This document shows, piece by piece, positions 34,543 through 43,878 of a DNA stretch of 50,820 nt. Within the stretch, counting starts at the first letter, position 1. Each line of letters opens with the position of its first letter. Origin of the DNA: Planctomycetaceae bacterium (GTDB lineage Bacteria; Planctomycetota; Planctomycetia; Planctomycetales; Planctomycetaceae); NCBI GenBank assembly GCA_029259845.1, contig JAJDEI010000301.1, positions 1 through 50,820 on the forward strand, read 5' to 3'. The position numbers and the translations under genes are program-made. Below the pieces are notes generated by a model, which did no database searches, had not been told where the DNA came from, and saw only the letters and a list, made by a program, of their open reading frames with translations.

Positions 34543-35967
34543 CTACTCAGCCGTGCCGGCGGTTGCAGGAATCGGTTCCGTTGCCAGTTCGAGGCGGGAG
34601 TCGGGAGAGTCATGCTGAGTCAATCGTTCCGCCCCATTGCTGGCAAACCGGTTCCGTCCCGAGTCCGGACCGCTCTCGCGCTCCACCCGTCTGATCTGCA
34701 GGCCGTCGCGAATTGGTTGGAACGTCTGATCGAGATGCTGCACGTGTTTGGCCACTGACCGGATCGTCCATCCGGCACCTTCGACACGGCCCCGGTTGCC
34801 GCGAGTCACATCGGAAATCCGCTCCACCGCGACAACAAGGTCTTGTGTGAGATGGAGCTGCTGGGCGGCGAGCCGGGAAATCTCCTGAATGCCGTTGCCC
34901 GAATCCGCACACGTCTCGGAGATCTTGTCGAGCTGCGCCTTCGTCGCCACCATCCGCTCCGATTCCTCACAGACGTCCTGCCGCTGCTGGGCCATCGCCT
35001 GGATCGACTCTTCCGTCTCCGTCTGAATGGTCTCAATCAACGCCGAGATTTCCCGTGTCGCCAAAGCAGCCTGCTCGGCCAGTTTGCGGACTTCGTCCGC
35101 GACCACCGAGAAGCCGCGTCCCTGCTCGCCCGCGCGAATCGACTCGATCGAGGCGTTCAAGGCGAGCAGGTCGGTCCGTGAAGAAATCGCTCCAATGGTG
35201 CCCACAATCGCGTTGATCGCCTGCGACCGTTCTCCGAGTGCTCTCAGTTTTCGTTCCGATCCCTCGACGCGCGACCGGAGCCCCTCAATGCGCTGCAGAT
35301 GGTTGTCGACCATCTCTTTGGCCGAAGTCGCCAGTGCACCGGCATTCAGAGCCGCTGCCCGGGCTGAATTCGCGTTCTCCGCGACCGAGTCAAACTGCAG
35401 CGAGAGCTGTTCGACGTAGGTGGTCGTCCGATTGACCGCTTCCGACTGTTCTTCGGTCCCGGAGGCGATCTCCTCGGTCGATCGCTGAATGTCAGCCGTG
35501 TCGTTCACGATTTGTTCAAAGTCGGTTTGAGCCGACGTCAACAAGCTCGCCAGCGTTTGACGGAGCCGGCTGACTGCGTTTCCGAGTTGTTCACGCCCGG
35601 ACGAACTGGCTCGTCGGTCGATCTTGTCGAGCAGCTGATCGAGTTCCTGCGCCTGTTTGCGGGCGCTCATCGCTGCGTCGGTCCAGCGCCCGGCGCGGGC
35701 TCGCATTTGTTCGATCACACGGTCGAACTCCTGGATTCCCAACGAGCGCGTCGGTGCGTCCGCATCGGACAACGCCGCTTCCTTGACATGTTCCAGACAT
35801 CGCTCGATCCAGCGGCTCACCGCAAAGCCGGCGAGCACTGCGACACCGATAATCAGACCGACGGTCCCGGCGGAAACGCCTTGGGGCGCACTGGCGAACC
35901 AGCAGATGGCTCCGCCGACTGCGGCGGTCAGCAGGTGAGTCGCAATAATGATGGAATTCAGTTTCAT
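34543..35967 (-). CDS. Methyl-accepting chemotaxis protein without a sensor domain
   Basis: 474 residues. Two membrane helices at about 5-25 and 34-51 are joined by only some eight residues, so there is no periplasmic ligand domain. After a short helical linker the signalling domain runs from about 130 to 410; its hairpin tip is [20 protein letters not shown] (261-280) with [20 protein letters not shown] next, the CheA/CheW contact. Residues S273-I276 differ from the common AIEAARAG. The C-terminus is charged and disordered, with no CheR-docking pentapeptide, and no cheR or cheB gene is present. It could sense cytoplasmic or membrane cues, or membrane-bound partners. Confidence 0.92.
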   Translation of the reverse strand: MKLNSIIIATHLLTAAVGGAICWFASAPQGVSAGTVGLIIGVAVLAGFAVSRWIERCLEHVKEAALSDADAPTRSLGIQEFDRVIEQMRARAGRWTDAAMSARKQAQELDQLLDKIDRRASSSGREQLGNAVSRLRQTLASLLTSAQTDFEQIVNDTADIQRSTEEIASGTEEQSEAVNRTTTYVEQLSLQFDSVAENANSARAAALNAGALATSAKEMVDNHLQRIEGLRSRVEGSERKLRALGERSQAINAIVGTIGAISSRTDLLALNASIESIRAGEQGRGFSVVADEVRKLAEQAALATREISALIETIQTETEESIQAMAQQRQDVCEESERMVATKAQLDKISETCADSGNGIQEISRLAAQQLHLTQDLVVAVERISDVTRGNRGRVEGAGWTIRSVAKHVQHLDQTFQPIRDGLQIRRVERESGPDSGRNRFASNGAERLTQHDSPDSRLELATEPIPATAGTAE

Positions 35968-35976
35968 AACCCGGCC

Positions 35977-36501
35977 TCAATGGCTCGACTGCGGATGGAA
36001 AGGGACGGGACTGTTTTGAGCTGCGCCCGGGCTCTCACGGTTGGACCACACGTCACAGAGCACGTCGACCGCCGTCTGGTAGAGACGGTCGGCATCCAGA
36101 ATCCGGACCACACCGTCGCGAAAGCTCGCCGTCCCCATAACAACCGGCCGTGGCGCGTCACCGCCGATGTCTTCGATGGATGCAATCTCCAACGGCTCCA
36201 AAGCAACCGCCCGGGTAATCGGCAACGCCCAAGGCCCGTCTCCGGCTTCCATGATCAGGAAAAATTGGGCATCGGCGTCGTGGTTCGTCGGCTCGCCGAG
36301 CAAGGCGGAAAGCGACAGCACAGGCAGGAATTCGTTGCGATGGTGACAGAGCCCTTTTAGCGCCGCCGCTGATTGAGGCACCGCCACAATCGCCGCAGGA
36401 TCGGCCACCTCACGGACAGCGGCTGCCGACACGGCGAAATCCGCCCCCCCCGCACAGAAGATGCAGAACTGGTCACACAGGCAAATCTCGGACGAATTCA
36501 T
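35977..36501 (-). CDS. cheW: CheW-like adaptor
   Basis: 174 residues from the ATG at 36501, which overlaps the preceding stop as ATGA (translational coupling). CheW fold: FCIFCAGGADFAVSAAAVRE (12-31), GLCHHRNEFLPVLSLSALLG (50-69), FLIMEAGDGPWALPITRAVA and SFRDGVVRILDADRLYQTA at the end. CheW links the kinase to the receptor array. The N-terminus is unusually rich in cysteine (C7, C9, C13, C16), a CxC-x3-CxxC run not typical of the family. It is 9 bases ahead of the chemoreceptor gene. Confidence 0.9.
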   Translation of the reverse strand: MNSSEICLCDQFCIFCAGGADFAVSAAAVREVADPAAIVAVPQSAAALKGLCHHRNEFLPVLSLSALLGEPTNHDADAQFFLIMEAGDGPWALPITRAVALEPLEIASIEDIGGDAPRPVVMGTASFRDGVVRILDADRLYQTAVDVLCDVWSNRESPGAAQNSPVPFHPQSSH

Positions 36502-37175
36502 GGCTGAAGGGCCTCCGCAGTCCTCGGATGCGCGTTCGTCTCGTCGGGCTCGTTCGCCTTCTCGGTTCCCTCCGCCGTAACCGATCCGTTCGTCTCCTCT
36601 GGCCTGAATGACGGCGGCGGCGTGCCGGTCTCCGCTCTCAGCTTTGCGGCGATCCGTTCCTTCAGCGCGGCGAGACGATCGGGTCCGCTCCTGTCGGCTT
36701 CCGCCACCGACGGAGACGTTGCAGCTTCCGATGTGAATCGAGACGGAGCTTGTTGCGACGGACGCTGAACGCCTTCCGGCTTGAGCAGCGGGACAATGGG
36801 GTTTTCTTCCGGCAGCCATGACGGGAGAGCGGTCTCGGTGGCGGACTTGGTGGCGGACTTGGACCCGGTGGCGATCTCAGACTCGAAATTGTGCTGCGCG
36901 GCAATGTGTCGAGAGTCTTCGTGTCGCGAGGCATCGTGTTCCGAAGCTTCGCGGTATTTGCCGATGGACAGCGACGAGAGGAGAGAGCGAATGGACGCCA
37001 GTTCGCGTGATACTTCCGCGGCGAACGCGTCGCGCTCGGCGATGAGCTCGGCAAGACAACGCGGCTCTGCCGGCTCGCTGGTCACCGGTGGCTGCGTTGC
37101 GCGGACCGATGGCAACGGCGGGTCAGCCGTTCTGGATGTTCGAAGGGGTGCTCTGGACATGAAGTTCAACCGCAT
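36498..37175 (-). CDS. Disordered protein in the chemosensory operon
   Basis: 225 residues from the ATG at 37175. A TTG at 37238 overlapping the stop of the receiver gene (TTGA) would add 21 residues; neither start has a strong ribosome site. One helical segment lies near residues 40-65 (AELIAERDAFAAEVSRELAS); the rest is rich in Ser, Ala, Glu, Pro and Thr and should be disordered, with a second short helix (DRLAALKERIAAKLRAETG). I recognise no domain. The stop overlaps the CheW start by four bases. Position between receiver and CheW suggests a linker or scaffold of the signalling complex. Confidence 0.65.
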   Translation of the reverse strand: MRLNFMSRAPLRTSRTADPPLPSVRATQPPVTSEPAEPRCLAELIAERDAFAAEVSRELASIRSLLSSLSIGKYREASEHDASRHEDSRHIAAQHNFESEIATGSKSATKSATETALPSWLPEENPIVPLLKPEGVQRPSQQAPSRFTSEAATSPSVAEADRSGPDRLAALKERIAAKLRAETGTPPPSFRPEETNGSVTAEGTEKANEPDETNAHPRTAEALQP

Positions 37176-37234
37176 CGTTGTTTGAGGCGGCCCGGCGGCC
37201 CTCGGTCCCCCTCGTTGCGGTCCTGTTCGGTCTT

Positions 37235-37618
37235 TCAATGAGGTTCGATGGCTGCGTGAAGGAGCGATTGCACGACGTCAACCACCCGTTCGCCGACAAC
37301 TGGCTTCCGAAGATAGGCCCCCATCCGCAGCCCCAGGATTTCCAGGGCATGCGAATCCAACGATGTGAGAAACACGATCGGCAGCCGGTCCCACGGGTCC
37401 CCGCACGCGATCAACTCCTGACAAACTCCGTAGCCGTCCATCTCCGGCATATTGATGTCCAGGATGGCCAGATCCGGTTCCTCCCGAAAAATCTGCTCCA
37501 ATGCGTCGATGCCCGTCGACGCAGTAATGACCTCGATTCCCTCCTGCGAAAGAATCAGTTCAAGTTGTGTGCGGATCGTGCGACTGTCGTCGGCAACGAG
37601 GATTTTGGGCGCAGACAT
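37235..37618 (-). CDS. CheY-like single-domain response regulator
   Basis: 127 residues, a complete receiver with nothing attached. D54 is the phospho-acceptor (LAILDINMPEMDG), with D10/D11 (VADDSRTIR), T85 (FLTS) and K105 (YLRKPV). Probably phosphorylated by the CheA hybrid in the same operon. It is the first gene of the run. No flagellar genes are nearby, so the target need not be a flagellar motor. Upstream, TATAGT on the minus strand near 37674-37669 might be a -10, with no convincing -35. Confidence 0.92.
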   Translation of the reverse strand: MSAPKILVADDSRTIRTQLELILSQEGIEVITASTGIDALEQIFREEPDLAILDINMPEMDGYGVCQELIACGDPWDRLPIVFLTSLDSHALEILGLRMGAYLRKPVVGERVVDVVQSLLHAAIEPH

Positions 37619-37872
37619 ATTGGTACTTGCGCGAATTCGGGGCGAAGTGGCGTATCAAGACACGCAACTATAGGTCGCCCTTCGGGCCGGACCCCTCCGC
37701 CCCGGCCAACCTTGCATCGCTTTCGAGGCCGCTCGCGTGATGGCGCGGTCGCAACGATTCTTCCGGCGGCGCGGGTTCGGCAACCCATGCGGATCGATTC
37801 GGCACTCGGCGTCTGCGGATCACGCCATCCCGCTCATTCACGGGAATCGCCGCAGGGGCGGCCCGGCGGTCT

Positions 37873-40800
37873 TCACGTCCACGTGCACTGGCTGCGAACA
37901 TCGACCGCCGATCCGTCGCGAAGCCAGCCGTCGAGTTGAGCCTGTTGCTTGAGCTGTTGCCCGCGCCCCAAAGGCGTGACGAAGTAGGCACACTCCAGTT
38001 CCGGTAACGCGGTCATGTCGCCCCACAGTTTCTCGAACTGGGCGACCGGAAAGACGTCTTCCTGGCCCTGCCCCCAGCGCTTCTTGACATCCTTGAGCGT
38101 GATGTAGGTCGGCATCCGTTGCGCCATGCGGCGGATGGCCGTGTCGATGGCAGCCGCGTCGCCCAGTTGGCCACGAGTGAGACCGAACGCCCGTAGCAGT
38201 CCGTCGATGTCGATCCAGGTGGTCATCGAATTGTAAAACGAGAGCCGGAATTCGGCCTGCTCGTCGGGCAGCGCGAGTCCTTCGACCAGCCGGGGGCGGC
38301 CATTGATGCGGGCCAATCCGCCGCCCCGGTCTTCGAGCCGGCGGGCGATGACCTCGAAGCTGAGCGTCTGTCCGCCATCGATGTGCCGTCCCAGCAATCC
38401 GGGGCCAATACTTGCCCCCAGGGTGTCGACATTGTGCAGCAGCAGGAACTTCAAACCGGGCTGTTGCTGCAACAGATCATGCAGCGTGCCGTTCCGCAGC
38501 ATGTTGGGGATTTCGTACCAGTGGCCGACCGGGTGCAGACATTGCATCGGCAGGTTGTCGGTGTAGTCCTCTCCTTCGCCCGTTTGTTGCGCCCAACCAA
38601 TGAGCGCGGCCCGCAAACTCTCGCGGACCTTTTGCTGTTGCTCGTCGAGGATTTGCTGCGGCATTTCCTCCCAGGCGAACCGCAGGTCGCGGACCATCGG
38701 CACGGTCCGCAACCCGACCGCGCGGCCCGGCGAGATGAGCAGCGGTCCCTCGAATCCGTAATTGGCGTGCCGGTCCAAATGCTCGCGGATCGGGCGGTCC
38801 GTCAGATACCCCGTCGTAAAGACATGTGCGATCGGTCCGCCCTGTTCGCGAGCCGTCTGTCGCGACTTGGCGAGATGCACTTCCAGAAAGTTGCGATGCT
38901 GTCCGTCAAACTTGCAGAACGGATGCAGCGCCTTGCAGACGCCCGCCCCCTCCGTCCAGCGGCTGCCGACGCCGGCGGCGAGTGTGACGACGCCCACTTC
39001 TCCGCGACGAATGGCAGCCCGCCCAAGCTCGACGTATTTCGACTCGATCCCGCCGCGCACGTCAATCACATCCGCCGGCTCGACATCGGTGATCTCGGTT
39101 GTTGCCGGCAGACGGTTTTGAGCCAATCCCACGCGGCCGGCCCGCAGGTCGGCACGAATCTGTTCGTGCTGTTCACGATCGAATCCGAATTCGTCTAATA
39201 GTTCATGGAGGGAGTCGTGCCGCGCGTCGTCCCGGTCCGGTCGGGGGAGCATGCGATCGAGCAGCATCCTTGCCGTCGTTCGGCCGCAGTCGCTGTCGTC
39301 GCTCCCAATGGCGTCGCCGTCCCGGCAGACGGTGCCGAGGTACTCCAGTTCCCGCCGGACAAGCGGCGAAAGCTCCCGCGATTCCTTTCGCAGCCATCCG
39401 GGGACAACCAGCCCGTAGTACCGGTCCGGCATGACCGCCGCCGCCCCTGTGCTCAGTTCGGCCCACGTTCCACGGTCGTTGATCGCGAAGTCGTACACCA
39501 CCGGCTCCATCGCGAACGGCAGGGCCGTTTGCAGTTCCCGTTTGGTCTCCGCCATCGTCTCCTGGAGCCAATCCTGGGCGAGCGGTTTGACCTGCGGATC
39601 GAAAATGAAGCCCATCCCGCCGCCCGCCATGCCGCCCAGCATCCAGAAGCCCCAGAATTGCTCGCCGAACTTCTCACCGGCTCGTTCGATCAACAGGTCG
39701 GTAAAGCGGTTCGTCACCCAGGGGATGATTGTCTGCAGCGGCCCGGTAAAGTTGCACGTCGTCACTTTGCCAATGCGACGAATGTCCCCCGCCTTAAGGG
39801 CGTCGACCACGTCATCCAGAATCGCCATCGCCTCGTGTCGCGCTTGCCATTCCGGCTCGCTGCGCAGCAGGTATTTCTCAGTGACCATTTCGAGAATGGG
39901 GCCGACGTTCTGCGCCATCCCACCGTGCACCAGCACCAGACTCTCCTGCAGCTTCTGCCGCGTCTGCGCGGTGACGTCGTCCTCTCCCAAAATGGAATGC
40001 TGGGGCAACAACCGGCCGCGGCTCACGCCCTGTTCCGGGTCACCCTCCTCCGCCTGTGCGCCGGTGATGAGCTTGATCCCGGGCCAGACGCCGCCCGAAT
40101 CCTGCCATCCGCCCCCGGACCCGCCGATCCACTCACCCAGAATGGCCCGCGCGGCAACGATCCGCCGGTCCCGTTCCTCCAGTCCGCCGGTCAGAGAAGA
40201 GACCTGTCCGGTCGCCCGCATGCCCAGGGAGATCAGCGAACCGAGCAGATTCGTCGAGACGGCCAGTCGCGAGCCTTTGGGGATGTCGTTGACCTTGCTG
40301 GCGATCTCCAAGCCGAGTCCCGGTCCGATCATGCGGGCGAGCAGGTCGCTCATCGGATGTTCGCAGCCCTCCAGGCCCGGCGGCACAACGCCCGCCGCGA
40401 TCACCGCCGCCTTGAGGAGCCCCAGATAGTCCCGCGCGAAATCGAACATCTCGGCGATCGTCGTGACGTCAGCCGACGCACCGAGATCGACGCTTACCAA
40501 TCGCAGCACCGGCTCATCGATGACTCGCAGATACGTCTCGATCGGCGGGCGCGGCTCCGCGTCCCGTCCCCGCACCCCCAAATCAACCGAGACGTTGAGC
40601 ACCCGCGCCCCCTCCGGGAAATCCATCCCCAGAAAGAAGATGTCGCTCCACGCACTGTGCGAAAAGTCCATCCGCACCGACGTCCGCTCCGAGAGAATGG
40701 GAAACGGGTCTCGTTCGCCCTCCCGTTGCAGCAGTGCCCGCCGCAGCCGCAGTGGGTGATCGGCCGGATGGCCGATGCGAAACATCCACTGATTGCCCCG

Positions 40801-41217
40801 CACTGTCCGCACGCTGCGGCGGACCTGATCGGCAAGCGTTTGGAACGCCAGTTGATGATACGCCTCTGCGAGACCGCTCGCCGTCGTCACGCTCGCCCCG
40901 TCGCGCTGTTGTTGCGACCGGAACGCATCGATCGCTTCCTGAAACCGGCGGCCCAGCAGATGCTCGTATCCCTCGAACGGCAAGAATCCCGTGTTATCAG
41001 TCGGCAAACATTGCGGAACGTGATACCGATAAATTGCCGCCAGAAAGAACAACGCCCGCACCCGGTGATAGAGGTTGTCCGACCGGCGTCGGAAGTGGTC
41101 CAACTCGCGGCAGTCCGCGAGCAACTCCTCCAACGAGGCGTCCGCACACAACGAATCGAGCGACCGGTTGCGGACCGCGTCGTCCCCGCTGACGATCACA
41201 TCGACGAACCGGCTCAT
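37873..41217 (-). CDS. GHMP kinase / UDPGP-type nucleotidyltransferase fusion
   Basis: 1114 residues from the ATG at 41217, which overlaps the preceding stop as ATGA. N-terminal helical region (1-170). Kinase part: RTSVRMDFSHSAWSDIFFLG (178-197) in the place of the substrate loop, IPKGSRLAVSTNLLGSLIS (312-330) as the GHMP phosphate loop, GSGGGWQDSGG (366-376) as in fucokinase-like enzymes, and the third GHMP motif LGGMAGGGMGF (527-537). C-terminal part: LAAGVGSRWTEGAGVCK (746-762), the nucleotide loop of the UTP-sugar-1-phosphate uridylyltransferase (UDPGP) group, then LHNVDTLGASIGPGLLG. A sugar would be phosphorylated, then activated with a nucleotide. Bacteroides Fkp has the same pair in the opposite order. 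Sugar unknown. Confidence 0.82.
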   Translation of the reverse strand: MSRFVDVIVSGDDAVRNRSLDSLCADASLEELLADCRELDHFRRRSDNLYHRVRALFFLAAIYRYHVPQCLPTDNTGFLPFEGYEHLLGRRFQEAIDAFRSQQQRDGASVTTASGLAEAYHQLAFQTLADQVRRSVRTVRGNQWMFRIGHPADHPLRLRRALLQREGERDPFPILSERTSVRMDFSHSAWSDIFFLGMDFPEGARVLNVSVDLGVRGRDAEPRPPIETYLRVIDEPVLRLVSVDLGASADVTTIAEMFDFARDYLGLLKAAVIAAGVVPPGLEGCEHPMSDLLARMIGPGLGLEIASKVNDIPKGSRLAVSTNLLGSLISLGMRATGQVSSLTGGLEERDRRIVAARAILGEWIGGSGGGWQDSGGVWPGIKLITGAQAEEGDPEQGVSRGRLLPQHSILGEDDVTAQTRQKLQESLVLVHGGMAQNVGPILEMVTEKYLLRSEPEWQARHEAMAILDDVVDALKAGDIRRIGKVTTCNFTGPLQTIIPWVTNRFTDLLIERAGEKFGEQFWGFWMLGGMAGGGMGFIFDPQVKPLAQDWLQETMAETKRELQTALPFAMEPVVYDFAINDRGTWAELSTGAAAVMPDRYYGLVVPGWLRKESRELSPLVRRELEYLGTVCRDGDAIGSDDSDCGRTTARMLLDRMLPRPDRDDARHDSLHELLDEFGFDREQHEQIRADLRAGRVGLAQNRLPATTEITDVEPADVIDVRGGIESKYVELGRAAIRRGEVGVVTLAAGVGSRWTEGAGVCKALHPFCKFDGQHRNFLEVHLAKSRQTAREQGGPIAHVFTTGYLTDRPIREHLDRHANYGFEGPLLISPGRAVGLRTVPMVRDLRFAWEEMPQQILDEQQQKVRESLRAALIGWAQQTGEGEDYTDNLPMQCLHPVGHWYEIPNMLRNGTLHDLLQQQPGLKFLLLHNVDTLGASIGPGLLGRHIDGGQTLSFEVIARRLEDRGGGLARINGRPRLVEGLALPDEQAEFRLSFYNSMTTWIDIDGLLRAFGLTRGQLGDAAAIDTAIRRMAQRMPTYITLKDVKKRWGQGQEDVFPVAQFEKLWGDMTALPELECAYFVTPLGRGQQLKQQAQLDGWLRDGSAVDVRSQCTWT

Positions 41218-42065
41218 AACTCCGCACCACTTCGTTGGTTCGCCAGCAGTTCGACCAGTTCCGTCAGAATCTGATCGCGGTCGCGGCCGGAAAGCGACAA
41301 CGCCAGTTGCGCGACCAACAGCCCGTACTTGGCACCGATGTTGTATCGCGAGCCTTTGAGTTCGTACGCCAGATAGCGCTGCCGATGGGCGAGCCGCGCC
41401 AACGCATCGGACAGCGTGACCCGCCGGTCGGTTTCCTTCAGCAGGCCTGTCAGGATTTCCATGACGAGCGGGGTGAGCACGTGCATCCCGAAAAAACATT
41501 GGTAGTACCCCGACCGCAGTCCGGCGATAATCAGTTCCTGCTCCGCCTGCGTGGGCGTCGGTTTTTCGACGACCGTTGTCACTTCGTACAAACGGGCTTG
41601 CTGTGCGACATGCGTCCCACCGACCGCTCCGAAATCCGGCAGCTTGTTCTCCCGCGTCGCCTGGACCGCCGACACCGCACAATCGTGCTCTTCAGCGATA
41701 TTGATGAGCTGCCGCGCACAGCAAACGACGGTTTCGCTGAGATAGAGGTGGTCGCCGACCAAATGCAGAAACGGCTCCGCGCCGACGAAGTCCTTCGCCC
41801 GCGAGAGCGCGTCCCCATATCCGCGCGGCTCAGACTGCTCAACAAACGTCAGCAACCCCTGCAACTCACCGGCCGACTGTTCGTACGCCGCCTGGTCTCC
41901 CGGACAGATGACGAGGCAAATCTCCTCGATCCCCGCCCCGGTCACCTCCTCGACAATGAGTTGCAGCGCGGTTTTGTTCTGTCCCCCCCGGTCGACAAGC
42001 TGCTGTAACGGCAGCGTATGCTGATCCGGCGCGGCGGCGGTAATGACGGCTTTACGGACATTCAT
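41214..42065 (-). CDS. GalU-like nucleotidyltransferase with lost signature
   Basis: 283 residues, close to the ~290 of GalU. The fold-level match is clear: KAVITAAA at the start, LIVEEVTGAGIEEICLVICP, HLVGDHLYLSE, TTVVEKPTP, and MHVLTPLVMEIL toward the end. However the first loop, GxGTRxxPxTK in active UTP-glucose-1-phosphate uridylyltransferases, reads APDQHTLPLQQ here: the glycines, the arginine and the lysine are all missing. GDH replaces GDD. This protein may be a regulatory or binding subunit for the coupled fusion enzyme downstream, whose start overlaps its stop. Confidence 0.78.
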   Translation of the reverse strand: MNVRKAVITAAAPDQHTLPLQQLVDRGGQNKTALQLIVEEVTGAGIEEICLVICPGDQAAYEQSAGELQGLLTFVEQSEPRGYGDALSRAKDFVGAEPFLHLVGDHLYLSETVVCCARQLINIAEEHDCAVSAVQATRENKLPDFGAVGGTHVAQQARLYEVTTVVEKPTPTQAEQELIIAGLRSGYYQCFFGMHVLTPLVMEILTGLLKETDRRVTLSDALARLAHRQRYLAYELKGSRYNIGAKYGLLVAQLALSLSGRDRDQILTELVELLANQRSGAEL

Positions 42066-42383
42066 TGATAGTCACTCGAGTCCCCGGACGTTGAAGGAAT
42101 TGCACTCGACGTTATGTGAACGATCGGCCTGGGTAGCACCGGTTGTCCCAACCGGTGCCGCGCAGCGGCGGGAAGCATCTGTCTGACCGGTCGGTTCACT
42201 AGAGATGGGCGATTCCCCCAGTGGCTTCTTGTCGCGCTGCGACACGGATTGGGACAACCCGTGCTACCCCCCATTGCAAACGATCATCAATGGTCACTCG
42301 GCACCCGCATCGGCATGGGAACTCGGAGCACACGTTGGAATAATTCAATCGGGTGTCAATCCGGGCGATGGACCGGCGATCCC
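42066..42383. other. Intergenic region with a long imperfect inverted repeat
   Basis: 318 bases between the DUF1501 stop and the GalU-like gene start on the minus strand. It contains the element at 42131-42269. Nothing coding is supported. Confidence 0.6.
42131..42269. repeat. Imperfect ~37-bp inverted repeat (GGGTAGCAC type)
   Basis: The left arm starts GGGTAGCACCGGTTGTCCCA (42131-42150) and continues through ACCGGTG to GCAGCG (42167). The reverse complement of the right arm (to 42269) reads GGGTAGCACGGGTTGTCCCA and continues with a few mismatches to GCAGCG. The left arm is also self-complementary (CACCGGTT-GTCCC-AACCGGTG). About 65 bases lie between the arms. Confidence 0.8.
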
Positions 42384-43865
42384 TCAGGCGAGGATATCGT
42401 CGACCACGTTGCCGTGCACGTCGGTCAGGCGAAAGCGGCGCCCCTGGTATTTGAACGTCAGCCGTTCGTGATCGATCCCCAGCAGATGCATGAGGGTCGC
42501 TTGCACATCGTGGATCGGCACAGGGTTCTCGGCGATGTTGTAACCGTAGGGGTCGGTCTCGCCGTAGGTCATCCCCGGTCGGACGCCGCCGCCCGCCATC
42601 CACATGGAAAAGCAGCGGGGGTGATGGTCGCGGCCGAAGTTGTCGCCTTGAAGTTTGCCCTGACAGTAGTTGGTGCGGCCGAACTCGCCTCCCCAAACAA
42701 CGAGCGTGTCTTCCAGCATGCCCCGCCGCTTGAGGTCGCGAACGAGTGCCGCCGACGCCTGATCCGTTTCGAGGCATTGCCGGTGAATGCCTTTGCGCAG
42801 CCCGCCGTGCTGGTCCCAGCCTTGATGATAGAGCTGAATGAACCGCACGCCCCGTTCCGCCAGCCGGCGGGCCAGCAGACAGTTGGCGGCGTAGGTGCCG
42901 GGGTTACGGGCGTCTTCCCCGTACTCGTCGAAAATGTGGGCCGGTTCGTCCGACAGATCGGTCGCTTCGGGGATCGACATCTGCATACGGTACGCCAGTT
43001 CGTACTGCGAAATGCGGGTCTCAATGAGCGGATCGGACTGTTGGGTAAGTTGCAGTTCGTGCAACCGGCGGAGGGCGTCGAGCATGTCCCGTCGGCCGTC
43101 GGCGTCGATGCCGTCGGGATTGCTGAGATACAAGACCGGGTCTTTCCCCGAACGAAACCGTACCCCCTGGTGCTTGGACGGCAGAAAACCGCTGCCCCAC
43201 AAGCGCGACAGCAGCGGCTGTCCCCCTTTGTCTTTGGTGACCATCACCACGAACGCTGGCAGATTGGCGTTGTCGGTTCCCAACCCGTAACTGAGCCAAG
43301 CGCCGATGCTCGGGCGACCGGGGAATTGTGTCCCGGTCTGCACGAACGTCACTGCCGGACCGTGATTGATCGCCTCGGTATTCACCGAGCGGATGATGCA
43401 CAAGTCGTCGGCGACGCTGGCGGTGTGCGGCAGCAGTTCGCTCAACCACGCTCCACTCTCGCCGTGCTGCTGAAAGGCGAACGGCGAACTGGCCAGCGGC
43501 AGGCTCGACTGATTGCCGCTCATGCCCGTCAGCCGCTGCCCCTGACGGATCTCGTCGGGGAGTTCGGTCCCGTGCTTCACTTTGAGCAGCGGCTTGTGAT
43601 CGAACAGATCCAACTGCGACGGTCCGCCCGCCTGAAACAGAAAGATGACCCGTTTGGCACGGGCCGGAAAGTGCAGCGATTTGAGGACGCCCGCTTCGTC
43701 CGGCAGTTTGTCTGCGGCAACGGACTCACCAGGGGCCGCCTGAGCCCCCGGCGGCGAGAGCATCTCCGCCAGCGCCAGCGAACCCAATCCCATGCCGAAC
43801 CGGCTCAGCAGTTCCCGCCGCGGCATGTCCACGGAGGCCTCGTGACCTGTGCATTGTCGATTCAT
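42384..43865 (-). CDS. DUF1501 family secreted protein (PSD1 partner)
   Basis: 493 residues from the ATG at 43865, 13 bases after the stop of the PSD1 gene; a longer frame would overlap that gene. N-terminal twin-arginine-like signal, [20 protein letters not shown] (15-34). DUF1501 landmarks: [63 protein letters not shown] and [18 protein letters not shown]. It follows the cytochrome-like gene directly, the usual operon arrangement in planctomycetes; the pair is secreted and thought to work on an unknown envelope substrate. Confidence 0.93.
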   Translation of the reverse strand: MNRQCTGHEASVDMPRRELLSRFGMGLGSLALAEMLSPPGAQAAPGESVAADKLPDEAGVLKSLHFPARAKRVIFLFQAGGPSQLDLFDHKPLLKVKHGTELPDEIRQGQRLTGMSGNQSSLPLASSPFAFQQHGESGAWLSELLPHTASVADDLCIIRSVNTEAINHGPAVTFVQTGTQFPGRPSIGAWLSYGLGTDNANLPAFVVMVTKDKGGQPLLSRLWGSGFLPSKHQGVRFRSGKDPVLYLSNPDGIDADGRRDMLDALRRLHELQLTQQSDPLIETRISQYELAYRMQMSIPEATDLSDEPAHIFDEYGEDARNPGTYAANCLLARRLAERGVRFIQLYHQGWDQHGGLRKGIHRQCLETDQASAALVRDLKRRGMLEDTLVVWGGEFGRTNYCQGKLQGDNFGRDHHPRCFSMWMAGGGVRPGMTYGETDPYGYNIAENPVPIHDVQATLMHLLGIDHERLTFKYQGRRFRLTDVHGNVVDDILA

Positions 43866-43878
43866 GTCAAACCTCGGT

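Noticed and set aside
39205..41274. 689-codon plus-strand frame opposite the fusion gene
   Set aside because: High-GC antisense shadow; Arg/Pro/His-rich with no domain.
41218..41682. N-terminal extension of the kinase/nucleotidyltransferase fusion
   Set aside because: It is a shadow of the GalU-like gene; the ATGA overlap at 41214-41217 gives the true start.
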